Source of the DNA: Flavobacterium sp. Root186
Lineage (GTDB): Bacteria > Bacteroidota > Bacteroidia > Flavobacteriales > Flavobacteriaceae
Direction: 5' to 3'
DNA length: 64,000 nucleotides
Assembly: GCF_001428525.1 (NCBI RefSeq)
Contig: NZ_LMHW01000012.1
Coordinates: 186,114-250,113 of the forward strand
In this document: piece after piece, positions 26,277 through 34,755 of the stretch
Layout of the letters: every line of letters begins with the position of its first letter
Position numbering within the stretch: the first letter of the stretch is position 1
The notes under the pieces: model-generated
Seen by the model: only the letters and a program-made list of their open reading frames with translations
Databases searched by the model: none
What the model was told of the DNA's origin: nothing
Translations under genes and position numbers: made by a program

Positions 26277-26606
26277 TTATTTCGCTGCTGGCGTTGCCGG
26301 AGCAGGTGTTTGTTGAGCTGGTGTAGATGCAGGTGCTTCTGTTTTTTCAATAAGTTTAGATCCTGTATCACCTAAAGCTCCAGTGAAGCTTAAGCTTGAA
26401 AGTAAGATTAAAGCAATCAAAATAGTAGCTAATGTCCAAGTACTTTTATCTAAAAAGTCAGTTGTTTTTTGTACACCGCCTAACATTTGAGTTCCACTGA
26501 TAGTTGAAGATAATCCTCCACCTTTAGGGTTTTGTACCATAATTACTACGATCAATAGAAAGCAAACTATTGTGATTAAAACTAAGAAAATTGAAAATGT
26601 GCTCAT
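26277..26606 (-). CDS. secG: Preprotein translocase subunit SecG
   Basis: The 109-residue protein has two membrane segments (about residues 3-23 and 52-72). The SecG signature between them reads VQNPKGGGLSSTISGTQM. An alanine/proline/threonine-rich tail follows, as in other Bacteroidota SecG proteins. SecG is an accessory part of the SecYEG channel in the inner membrane. It starts 4 bp after the stop of the upstream 566-residue protein gene and is therefore in the same operon. Confidence 0.95.
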   Translation of the reverse strand: MSTFSIFLVLITIVCFLLIVVIMVQNPKGGGLSSTISGTQMLGGVQKTTDFLDKSTWTLATILIALILLSSLSFTGALGDTGSKLIEKTEAPASTPAQQTPAPATPAAK

Positions 26607-26610
26607 TGTA

Positions 26611-28311
26611 TTAAATGTTATTGTTATTTTGTTGTAAAATCTTTATATCCGAAATGCGGTCTGCAAAGAAACTAATTTTTTCTGGATATTTCAAAATTAA
26701 TATTTCATATGCTTGTATGGCCTTTGTATATTTTTTTTGTTCTAAATAAACCCGGGCCAAAGTCTCTGTCATTAGGTATGAATTCTCCTCTTCATTAATA
26801 TTAAATTGAATAGAAGGAGTAGCCATTGTTGGTTTTATTGGAGAAATTTTTGGGTTTGTTTCAATAAAACGGTCAATTATTTCTGCTTTTTTCTTTTTTT
26901 CTTCTTCAACAGAAACTATTTCAGTCGTTTCAATTGTTTTTTTTTCATGGATTTCAGCATTTTTCGGAGCTTCTGAACTTCTATCAATAGGTTCTGCTCT
27001 CGCTAATTGCAGCCATTCCTGAAAAGAATGTTTTTCGCGTACCGAAAAATCTATTGGTTTTCCTATTTCTAAATTTTCCTGCGCTTCTTTTACAGATTCA
27101 GAAACTTCGATTTTAGGAATTTCAGTTTCTAAAGGCTCTGTTTCAGCTTTTGGTTCTTCAGCAATTATTGGTTCTTCAAAAGTAACTGTTGATGCTTCTT
27201 TTATAGAAACTATAATAGACTCTTCGATTGGATCAACATGTACTTCCGGGATTTCATCATCATCTACTACTTCATCAAAGAAAGTTGTTCTTGTAACAGG
27301 CTTTTCAATAATAAGATCAGCTGTTTTTTCTTCAACTTCTGGCACTTCCTTAAATGTATTTAGTATTTCTTCTTCGCTTGGAGTCAGAATAGTTTCTTCT
27401 GTTTCAGTTTCAATTGTTATTTCCTCTGTTTCGGCTACTTCTTTAAAAGTATCCAATATTTCTTCTTCGCTTGGAGTAAGAACAGATTCATTAACAATTG
27501 CTTCAACAGTTATATTTTCAATTTCAGTTGCTTCATTAAAAAGATTCTCTTCTTTTTCTTCTTCAAAGGATGAGTTCGATTCTTCTGTAAATGCAGGTTC
27601 AATTGTTATTTCTTCTGTTTCAGTTACTTCTTGAAAAGAATTGAATATTTCTTCTTCATTAATAATTGCAATTGGCTTCTCAGTAACTAAATCTTCAGTT
27701 GTTTCTTCAATATCTGTTACTTCTTTAAAAGTGCTGAGTATTTCTTCTTCTGTAGGAATTACAATTGATGGCTCTGCACTATATTCAATTGTTTGTTCCT
27801 GAACTTCTAAAGGTTTAGATTCGATTTCTTCTATTTGGACTAAAGGCAATTCTTCAATAATCACTTCAGCTGCTTTTTCTTCAATTTTAGAAGGCTCTTC
27901 AAAAACAACAGTTGTAGCTTCTTTAATCGATTTTAAAATAGATTGTTCGATAGGGTCAATTCTAACTCCTGGGATTTTTACAACAGGTTCAAAAGTAACG
28001 ACTTCGCTGTCAAAGACTTTTATCTCTAAAAGATCTTTTAATTTTTGATCGTAAAAATCATTTTGAATAGAAGTAAAAGTTTCAGAAGTTATAAAATCAA
28101 ACAAAACCGAACGATCTGCCGTATGTGCTGCCGTTACCTTTAATGCATAATTATACTTAAAACTGTTTTGATTGTAAAGTCCTTTTAACCGAAGCGCTCT
28201 GGCACTTTGAAAATATGGAAATTCATTCAAAACACTTCCTAATGCTTCTGCCTGATTTTCTGTAATAGCATCAGGTTTGTTCATTAAGTATGTATAATCA
28301 GTAACGTTCAT
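26611..28311 (-). CDS. Glutamate-rich repeat protein with C-terminal TPR
   Basis: The 566-residue protein has a conserved amino-terminal region (about 1-110), then a long acidic middle (about 140-460). The middle repeats the unit EEEILNTFKEV several times and also DPIEQSILKSIKEAT-like blocks (DPIEESIIVSIKEAS). It ends in one tetratricopeptide-like pair (YLEQKKYTKAIQAYEILILK). It has no signal peptide, so it is cytoplasmic. The function is unknown. In this operon it lies between lptE and secG, suggesting a link to envelope biogenesis or secretion. Confidence 0.6.
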   Translation of the reverse strand: MNVTDYTYLMNKPDAITENQAEALGSVLNEFPYFQSARALRLKGLYNQNSFKYNYALKVTAAHTADRSVLFDFITSETFTSIQNDFYDQKLKDLLEIKVFDSEVVTFEPVVKIPGVRIDPIEQSILKSIKEATTVVFEEPSKIEEKAAEVIIEELPLVQIEEIESKPLEVQEQTIEYSAEPSIVIPTEEEILSTFKEVTDIEETTEDLVTEKPIAIINEEEIFNSFQEVTETEEITIEPAFTEESNSSFEEEKEENLFNEATEIENITVEAIVNESVLTPSEEEILDTFKEVAETEEITIETETEETILTPSEEEILNTFKEVPEVEEKTADLIIEKPVTRTTFFDEVVDDDEIPEVHVDPIEESIIVSIKEASTVTFEEPIIAEEPKAETEPLETEIPKIEVSESVKEAQENLEIGKPIDFSVREKHSFQEWLQLARAEPIDRSSEAPKNAEIHEKKTIETTEIVSVEEEKKKKAEIIDRFIETNPKISPIKPTMATPSIQFNINEEENSYLMTETLARVYLEQKKYTKAIQAYEILILKYPEKISFFADRISDIKILQQNNNNI

Positions 28312-28412
28312 TTTTTATTGTTTAATCGTTTTTTGTGTTTATTCGTTTAACCGTTTATTGTTTAATTACTTTAAAATCGGTTCAATAAATAACCGATTCA
28401 ACAAATAAACAT
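28312..28412. repeat. TTTAATCGTTT/ATAAACAAT-type repeat
   Basis: Words such as GTTTAATCG, CGTTTAACCG and AATAAATAACCGATTCAAC recur in this 100 bp spacer between two genes of one operon. Confidence 0.5.
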
Positions 28413-28415
28413 TTT

Positions 28416-28922
28416 TTACCATTTTGCTAGTGATTCATTAAAGATATCCTGTGTGATTCTTTCGTAAATTGTTTTGATGGCTGTATTTAAAGTAGATCCA
28501 GTTGGAAGATCCCTTCCTTCAAAATCATAATAAAACTCAAAAGGTTTCTCAAAATCGTCAGTTTCTTTCTTTTTATTGGTAAACCTAACATTTATACGTA
28601 TTGTTAAACGGTTTTGTGCCGCTTGCTGATCAGCTGTTGCTGTCATTGGTGTAATTCTGTAATCTACAATTTCTCCTTCATATATCAAATCACCACCATT
28701 ACTAACCAAGTTTAAATTGGTTTGATTCTGGATTAAATCTTGCAATGCCAGCGTAAAATCTCTATCAATTCCAGGTTCTATCAAATCAGCATTATTATGA
28801 AAAAAGTTAACCTGAAAAGTTTTAGCATCAATTTGTCCCGTTGAACCAGTAAAATTGTAAAACCCGCAGCTGCTAAAAGTTACCGCAATTAAAAGAATTA
28901 GAAGATATTTTAAGTGTTTCAT
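28416..28922 (-). CDS. lptE: LptE-family LPS-assembly lipoprotein
   Basis: The 168-residue protein has a lipoprotein signal peptide with the lipobox SSC at Cys19 (VTFSSCGFYNFTG). A strand-helix fold follows, with DRDFTLALQDLIQNQTNLNL and GEIVDYRITPMTA as in Bacteroidota LptE. LptE plugs the LptD barrel in the outer membrane and helps insert lipopolysaccharide. It lies in the conserved gene order miaB, sigma-54 activator, lptE, TPR protein, secG. Confidence in the subfamily is good because sequence and context agree. Confidence 0.85.
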   Translation of the reverse strand: MKHLKYLLILLIAVTFSSCGFYNFTGSTGQIDAKTFQVNFFHNNADLIEPGIDRDFTLALQDLIQNQTNLNLVSNGGDLIYEGEIVDYRITPMTATADQQAAQNRLTIRINVRFTNKKKETDDFEKPFEFYYDFEGRDLPTGSTLNTAIKTIYERITQDIFNESLAKW

Positions 28923-29020
28923 TTTATTTTATAAGATTACTCCGCCAGTTTACTGACGCTTGGGTCAAAGATATTCAATTCGTTTAAAACATTTTTGTGT
29001 TTTAACTTCTTTACAAGAAA

Positions 29021-30280
29021 TTACAAATCGAATTGTTTAATTTTTCGGTACAAAGTTCTTTCTGAAATCCCTAATTCATCGGCAGCCGCTTTTCGTTTTC
29101 CTTTGTTTTTTTCTAATGATTTTTTGATCATTTCGATTTCTTTTTGTTCTAAACGCAAAATTTCTTCTTCCTCAATAGTTTCGGCAAATAAATAATTATC
29201 TTCCGGAATCTGCTGGTAGTTTTCTTCGCGAACATTAGGTGACATAACCGCTGTTCTTGGTTCTTCTTCAAAATCAATTTCGCTGTCATTTTCCTGCGAT
29301 CCGTATATCTTCTGAATCAAATTCGGATTAATATCCTGCATTTTTGAAGTGCCGTTTTTCATTAATTCCAAAGTCAGTTTCTTCAGATCGTTTAAGTCGC
29401 TTCTCATATCAAAAAGAACTTTGTATAGAATGTCTCTTTCGGTACTAAAATCACTGTCTTTTTTCTTATCGTTTATTACAGATGGCAGATTGCTTCCTTC
29501 TGACGGAAGATAAGAGGATAAAGTGAAAGCCGAAATATCGCGATTGGTTTCTAAAACGGAAATCTGTTCAGCAACATTTCGAAGTTGACGAATGTTTCCG
29601 TTCCATCTAAATTTTTGAAGCACGTTTACCGCATCATCATCTAATTTTAACGGAGGCATTTTATATTTGTGTGCAAAATCGGCCACAAATTTTCTAAACA
29701 ACAAATGAATATCGTCATTTCGCTCACGCAAAGGCGGTAATGTAATTTCGACTGTTGTTAAACGATAATACAAATCCTCACGAAATTTTCCTTTTTCGAT
29801 TGCATTAAACAAGTTTACGTTTGTTGCGGCTACAATACGAACATTGGTTTTTTGAACCTGAGATGAACCTACTTTTATAAATTCCCCATTTTCAAGAACA
29901 CGCAGCAATCTAACCTGAGTTGTTAATGGGAGTTCACCAACTTCGTCAAGAAAAATAGTTCCGCCGTCGGCCACTTCAAAATAACCTTCACGCGTACTTG
30001 TTGCGCCTGTAAAAGCACCTTTTTCGTGTCCAAAGAGTTCACTGTCAATAGTTCCCTCCGGAATGGCTCCGCAGTTTACGGCAATATATTTACCATGCTT
30101 TCTGTGTGAAAGCGAATGTATAATTCTAGGGATGTTTTCTTTACCAACACCACTTTCCCCAGTTACCATAACCGAAATATCAGTTGGAGCAACCTGAATG
30201 GCTTTTTCTATGGCACGATTTAATTTTGGATCATTACCAATAATCTCAAATCGTTGTTTTATTGCTTGAACTGTTTCCAT
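29021..30280 (-). CDS. Sigma-54 interaction (AAA+) regulator
   Basis: The 419-residue protein starts directly with the AAA+ domain (about 10-240). It has Walker A GESGVGKE, the sigma-54 contact loop GAFTGA, and Walker B GGTIFLDEVGELP. A Fis-type helix-turn-helix closes it (KAAADELGISERTLYRKIKQ). No receiver or sensor domain precedes the AAA+ part, so its control must come from elsewhere. It activates transcription by sigma-54 RNA polymerase. It lies upstream of lptE in the conserved envelope gene cluster. Confidence 0.92.
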   Translation of the reverse strand: METVQAIKQRFEIIGNDPKLNRAIEKAIQVAPTDISVMVTGESGVGKENIPRIIHSLSHRKHGKYIAVNCGAIPEGTIDSELFGHEKGAFTGATSTREGYFEVADGGTIFLDEVGELPLTTQVRLLRVLENGEFIKVGSSQVQKTNVRIVAATNVNLFNAIEKGKFREDLYYRLTTVEITLPPLRERNDDIHLLFRKFVADFAHKYKMPPLKLDDDAVNVLQKFRWNGNIRQLRNVAEQISVLETNRDISAFTLSSYLPSEGSNLPSVINDKKKDSDFSTERDILYKVLFDMRSDLNDLKKLTLELMKNGTSKMQDINPNLIQKIYGSQENDSEIDFEEEPRTAVMSPNVREENYQQIPEDNYLFAETIEEEEILRLEQKEIEMIKKSLEKNKGKRKAAADELGISERTLYRKIKQFDL

Positions 30281-30294
30281 TTGCTTTTTGTTTC

Positions 30295-30420
30295 AAGTTT
30301 TTGTTTGTTTTAGGTTTCAAGTTTTGCACTTTGACCATAAACTTTAAAATTTGGCTTATAATTTTGTTTCAAGTTTGAAGTTACAGAAATAACCTGAAAC
30401 TTGAAACCTGAAACTTCAAA
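30295..30420. repeat. GTTTCAAGTTT/CTGAAACTTGAAAC repeat
   Basis: GTTTCAAGTTT words at 30295-30375 face CCTGAAACTTGAAACCTGAA at 30391-30410, making an inverted set. The same words occur at 60565-60596. Confidence 0.75.
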
Positions 30421-30424
30421 CAAT

Positions 30425-31870
30425 TTAATTCATTTCACTCAATCCAACAGCTTCTCCTTTTAAAGTTCCGCTGGTGCAGCTTGTGATTTTTACGTTTACG
30501 AAATCACCAATTTTGTAATTCTCTTTTGGGAAAACAACCGTTATACTTTGAGAGTTTCTTCCTGAAAATTCATCTTTTGATTTTTTAGAAACTTTTTCTA
30601 CTAAAACTTCAACTGTTTTTCCAACAAATTCCTCACTTCTAAACCAAGCGTGTTTTTGCTGTAAATCGACAATTTCCTGTAGCCTTCTTGCTTTCGTTTC
30701 TTCTTCAATATCATCCTTCATCTTTCTTCCAGCCAAAGTTCCTGGGCGTTCAGAATACGAATACATATAACCGAAATTATATTTTACGTATTCCATTAAA
30801 CTCATAGTATCTTGGTGATCTTGCTCAGTTTCGGTTGGAAAACCAGCAATCATATCTTGTGAAATCGAAGCATCTGGAACAATAGCTCTGATTTTATCGA
30901 TCAAAGCCATATATTCTTCACGAGTGTGCAGACGATTCATTTCTTTTAAAATTCGGTTACTTCCAGATTGAACCGGCAGGTGAATATGTTTGCAGATATT
31001 TGGATATTTTGCAATAACATGCAGAATGCTTTCGTGCATATCCTGCGGGTTAGAAGTCGAAAATCTGATTCGCATTTTAGGAAAACCTACAGCAACCATT
31101 TCAAGTAATTGATCAAAATCAACCGCAGTAGCTTTTTGCATTTCAGAAGCGTTTACGAAATCTTTTTTCAAACCACCGCCGTACCAAAGATAACTGTCAA
31201 CGTTTTGTCCTAAAAGTGTAATTTCCTTAAAGCCTTTGTTCCATAAATCCTGAATTTCAGTCATAATACTTTGAGGTTCACGACTACGTTCACGCCCGCG
31301 TGTAAAAGGCACTACGCAGAATGTACACATATTATCGCAGCCACGAGTAATTGAAACCAAGGCTGTAATTCCGTTACTCATTAAACGAACCGGCGAAATA
31401 TCTCCGTAAGTTTCTTCTTTTGATAAAATTACATTAATGGCGTCGCGGCCTTCTTCAACTTCTGCCAATAAATTCGGGAGATCTTTGTAAGCATCAGGGC
31501 CAACAACAAGATCGACTATTTTTTCTTCTTCTAAAAACTGACTTTTCAAACGCTCAGCCATACAGCCCAAAACGCCTACTTTCATTTTCGGATTAGTGCG
31601 TTTTACTGCATTGTATTTTTCAAGACGCTTACGAATAGTTTGTTCGGCCTTATCTCTGATAGAGCAAGTATTAACCAAAACCAAATCAGCTTCTTCCAAA
31701 ACCGAAGTTGTGTTGTATCCTCCTTGAGATAAGATGGAAGCTACGACCTCACTGTCCGAAAAATTCATCGCACAACCGTAACTTTCTATAAATAGTTTTT
31801 TAGTATTCTCAGGTTTATTTTCTAAAACAAGACTTTCGCCCTGTTTGCTTTCTTCAATAATCTTTTCCAT
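30425..31870 (-). CDS. miaB: tRNA-2-methylthio-N6-isopentenyladenosine37 synthase MiaB
   Basis: The 481-residue protein has the three MiaB domains. An amino-terminal MTTase region has cysteines in SYGCAMNFSDSEV, LVNTCSIRD and VGVLGCMAERL. A radical-SAM domain carries CDNMCTFC near residue 180. A TRAM domain occupies about the last 70 residues. MiaB adds a methylthio group to isopentenyladenosine 37 in tRNAs reading UNN codons, using two iron-sulfur clusters. The gene is first in the minus-strand operon, divergent from topA. Confidence 0.95.
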   Translation of the reverse strand: MEKIIEESKQGESLVLENKPENTKKLFIESYGCAMNFSDSEVVASILSQGGYNTTSVLEEADLVLVNTCSIRDKAEQTIRKRLEKYNAVKRTNPKMKVGVLGCMAERLKSQFLEEEKIVDLVVGPDAYKDLPNLLAEVEEGRDAINVILSKEETYGDISPVRLMSNGITALVSITRGCDNMCTFCVVPFTRGRERSREPQSIMTEIQDLWNKGFKEITLLGQNVDSYLWYGGGLKKDFVNASEMQKATAVDFDQLLEMVAVGFPKMRIRFSTSNPQDMHESILHVIAKYPNICKHIHLPVQSGSNRILKEMNRLHTREEYMALIDKIRAIVPDASISQDMIAGFPTETEQDHQDTMSLMEYVKYNFGYMYSYSERPGTLAGRKMKDDIEEETKARRLQEIVDLQQKHAWFRSEEFVGKTVEVLVEKVSKKSKDEFSGRNSQSITVVFPKENYKIGDFVNVKITSCTSGTLKGEAVGLSEMN

Positions 31871-31940
31871 TGTAAAATTTCAAAGTGCAAAGATAGCGTA
31901 AATAGAGTCAATATGACAAGATGGCAGAGGATAAATTTTT

Positions 31941-31989
31941 AGATTTTAGATTTTAGATTTTAGATTTTAGATTTTAGATTTTAGATTTT
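31941..31989. repeat. Tandem repeat, unit AGATTTT, 7 copies
   Basis: Seven perfect head-to-tail copies of AGATTTT lie between the divergent promoters of miaB and topA. The rotated word ATCTAAAA recurs inverted at about 32034 and 32050. Confidence 0.95.
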
Positions 31990-32209
31990 TATCTCTTAAA
32001 AAAAGCTTACGCTTTTTTAACGTAAGTTTATTTGATCTAAAACCTACAATCTAAAATCTGAAATAAAAGAATTTGACGATCATAATCCTGTAAAAGTTAT
32101 ACCTATATATATATTACAGAATATTACAGATAAATCTGCAATTTTAAGTTTCATAATATCAAAATACCTCAAAAATTCATTCGTAAGGTTAATATTTAAA
32201 AAAAATAAA

Positions 32210-32217
32210 TACTTTTG
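32210..32217 (+). promoter_or_regulatory. Candidate topA -7 box
   Basis: TACTTTTG fits TAnnTTTG and lies 18 bp before the start codon. A matching -33 TTTG at the usual distance is not clear. Confidence 0.45.
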
Positions 32218-32235
32218 TTGCAGAAAATAAGAGCA

Positions 32236-34752
32236 ATGGCAAAGAATTTAGTAATAGTGGAATCACCTGCAAAGGCGAAAACGATCGAGAAATTTCTTGG
32301 GAGTGATTTTCAGGTGGAGTCAAGTTATGGTCACATAGCCGACTTACCATCAAAGGAAATAGGGGTAGATGTAGAGAATGGTTTTAAACCTAAATATGAA
32401 GTTTCTCCGGATAAAAAAGCCTTGGTAAGTAAACTTAAAACACTATCTAAAAATGCCGAAACGGTTTGGTTAGCAAGTGATGAGGACCGCGAAGGAGAAG
32501 CTATTTCATGGCATCTTGCGGAAGAACTGAAACTGGATACAAAAAAAACAAAGCGAATTGTTTTTCATGAAATTACCAAATCTGCGATTCTTAAAGCAAT
32601 CGACAATCCAAGGGAAATTAATTATAATTTAGTAAATGCGCAACAAGCACGTCGTGTTCTGGATCGTTTAGTAGGTTACGAATTATCTCCGGTTTTGTGG
32701 AGAAAAATTAAAGGCGGACTTTCTGCTGGTCGTGTACAATCTGTATCTGTTCGATTAATTGTAGAAAGAGAACGCGAAATTCAAAGCTTTAACGCAGTTG
32801 CAACCTATTCAATTGTTGCAGAATTTGTAAACGAAGCCGGAAAATCTTTCAAAGCAAAACTGCCAAAAAACTTCAATACTAAAAAAGAAGCCGAAGATTT
32901 TTTAAACAAAAACATCGGTTCGAAATATAAGGTAGCCGATTTAGAAACTAAACCTACCAAAAAATCGCCAACAGCACCTTTTACTACTTCTACGCTTCAA
33001 CAGGAAGCAGCAAGAAAATTGTATTTGCCAGTTGGAATCACCATGCAGTTAGCACAGCGTTTATACGAAGCCGGACTTATTACATATATGAGAACGGATA
33101 GTGTTAATCTTTCAAAAGAGGCAATGGACGCTGCTGAAGCCGAAATCATAAAATCTTACGGAAAAGAATTCTCAAAACCGAGAGTTTTTGCAACTAAAAG
33201 TAAAGGAGCACAAGAAGCGCACGAAGCAATTCGTCCGACAGATATGTCGCGTCATACGGTAAATATTGATCGTGATCAGGCTCGTTTGTATGATTTGATC
33301 TGGAAAAGAACATTGGCTTCGCAAATGAGCGATGCGCAATTAGAAAGAACAAACGTAAAAATTGAGGCAGATAATCACAGCGAAATTTTTGCAGCTTCAG
33401 GTGAAGTTTTACTTTTTGAAGGTTTCTTAAAAGTATATCTTGAAGGTCACGATGATGACGAAGAAGAACAAGAAGGAATGCTTCCGGCATTAAAAGTAAA
33501 CGAAAAACTAGCTAACAATTATATTACAGCTACAGAACGATATTCAAGACCACCTGCAAGATATACTGAAGCGTCTTTAGTAAAAAAACTAGAGGAACTT
33601 GGAATAGGGCGTCCGTCTACTTACGCACCGACAATTTCTACAATCATCAACAGAAATTATGTTGAAAAAGGTACACTTGAAGGTCAGGAACGTAATTATA
33701 CGCAGCTTACTTTGCAAAACAGTAAAGTAGGAGAGAAGGTTTTAAAAGAAAATACGGGTTCTGATAAAGGAAAATTAGTTCCGACAGATATTGGAACTAT
33801 CGTAACAGATTTCTTAGTTAAGAACTTCGGAAATATTTTAGATTATAATTTTACTGCAAAAGTAGAACAGGATTTTGATGAAATTGCCGAAGGAAATATT
33901 GACTGGGCAATCATGATGCAGGATTTCTACAATAAATTTCACCCCAATGTAAAAGAGGTTGAGGCAAATGCTGAACGTGAAAGCGGTGAAAGAATCCTTG
34001 GTAAAGATGCTGACGGAAGACAGGTTTCTGTTCGTTTAGGAAAATTTGGGCCAATGGCTCAAATTGGAGAAGCAGATGATGAAGATAAAAAGTTTGCCAG
34101 CTTAATGGCAGATCAAAATATTGGAAATATCACCCTTGAAGAAGCTTTGAATTTATTCTTACTTCCTAAAAATTTAGGAGATTATAAAGGAGAAGAAGTA
34201 GAAGTAAGTAACGGTCGTTATGGTCCTTATGTTCGTCACGGAAGTGTATTTATTTCGTTACCACGAGGAGAAGATCCTTTGAATGTTACCAAAGAAAGAG
34301 CACAGGAATTAATTGATGAAAAGGCTCTTGCAGATGCTCCAATTGCTGTATACAAAGGAGAAGCTGTTCAAAAAGGTGTGGGACGTTTTGGTCCTTTCAT
34401 TAAATGGAATGGTCTTTTTATAAATGTAAGTAAAAAATACAACTTTGATAATTTATCTCAGGCTGATGTTGAGGAATTAATTGAAGATAAATTACAAAAA
34501 AATATAGATAAAGTTCTTCACAATTGGGAAGAAGAAGGGATTTTGGTTGAAAAAGCTCGCTGGGGACGTTCGGTTATTACAAAAGGCAAAATCAAAATTG
34601 AATTAAGCAAAGATGTTGATGCAACAAAGTTAACATTAGCAGAAGTTCAGGAAATGATTGCTAAAAAGACACCAGCAAAAAAAACACCCGCTAAGAAAGC
34701 AGCGACAGCGAAGAAAGCACCAGCAAAAAAAACAGCAGCAAAAAAGAAATAA
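32236..34752 (+). CDS. topA: DNA topoisomerase I (type IA)
   Basis: I use the ATG at 32236 (MAKNLVIVESPAKAKTIEKF), giving 838 residues. The TOPRIM domain carries ESPAKA and ASDEDREGEAISWHL. The nucleophile is Tyr284 in LITYMRTDSVNLS. Instead of zinc fingers, three TOP_C repeats follow (GRYGPYVRHG, RFGPFIKWNG and a weaker copy). A tail of about 25 residues of repeated K, A and P (TPAKK, APAKK) resembles histone H1. The enzyme relaxes negative supercoils. It starts the plus-strand group leading to gldK. Confidence 0.97.
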   Translation: MAKNLVIVESPAKAKTIEKFLGSDFQVESSYGHIADLPSKEIGVDVENGFKPKYEVSPDKKALVSKLKTLSKNAETVWLASDEDREGEAISWHLAEELKLDTKKTKRIVFHEITKSAILKAIDNPREINYNLVNAQQARRVLDRLVGYELSPVLWRKIKGGLSAGRVQSVSVRLIVEREREIQSFNAVATYSIVAEFVNEAGKSFKAKLPKNFNTKKEAEDFLNKNIGSKYKVADLETKPTKKSPTAPFTTSTLQQEAARKLYLPVGITMQLAQRLYEAGLITYMRTDSVNLSKEAMDAAEAEIIKSYGKEFSKPRVFATKSKGAQEAHEAIRPTDMSRHTVNIDRDQARLYDLIWKRTLASQMSDAQLERTNVKIEADNHSEIFAASGEVLLFEGFLKVYLEGHDDDEEEQEGMLPALKVNEKLANNYITATERYSRPPARYTEASLVKKLEELGIGRPSTYAPTISTIINRNYVEKGTLEGQERNYTQLTLQNSKVGEKVLKENTGSDKGKLVPTDIGTIVTDFLVKNFGNILDYNFTAKVEQDFDEIAEGNIDWAIMMQDFYNKFHPNVKEVEANAERESGERILGKDADGRQVSVRLGKFGPMAQIGEADDEDKKFASLMADQNIGNITLEEALNLFLLPKNLGDYKGEEVEVSNGRYGPYVRHGSVFISLPRGEDPLNVTKERAQELIDEKALADAPIAVYKGEAVQKGVGRFGPFIKWNGLFINVSKKYNFDNLSQADVEELIEDKLQKNIDKVLHNWEEEGILVEKARWGRSVITKGKIKIELSKDVDATKLTLAEVQEMIAKKTPAKKTPAKKAATAKKAPAKKTAAKKK

Positions 34753-34755
34753 AGA

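Larger units (their letters stand above)
31871..32235. other. Intergenic region between miaB and topA
   Basis: This 365 bp divergent gap holds the 7 bp tandem repeat (31941-31989), a small hairpin near 32003-32029 (stem AAGCTTACG with CGTAAGTTT) and the topA -7 box. I see no gene. Confidence 0.7.

Noticed and set aside
31941..31989. Possible CRISPR array
   Set aside because: The unit is 7 bp, head to tail, without spacers, and no cas gene is present.
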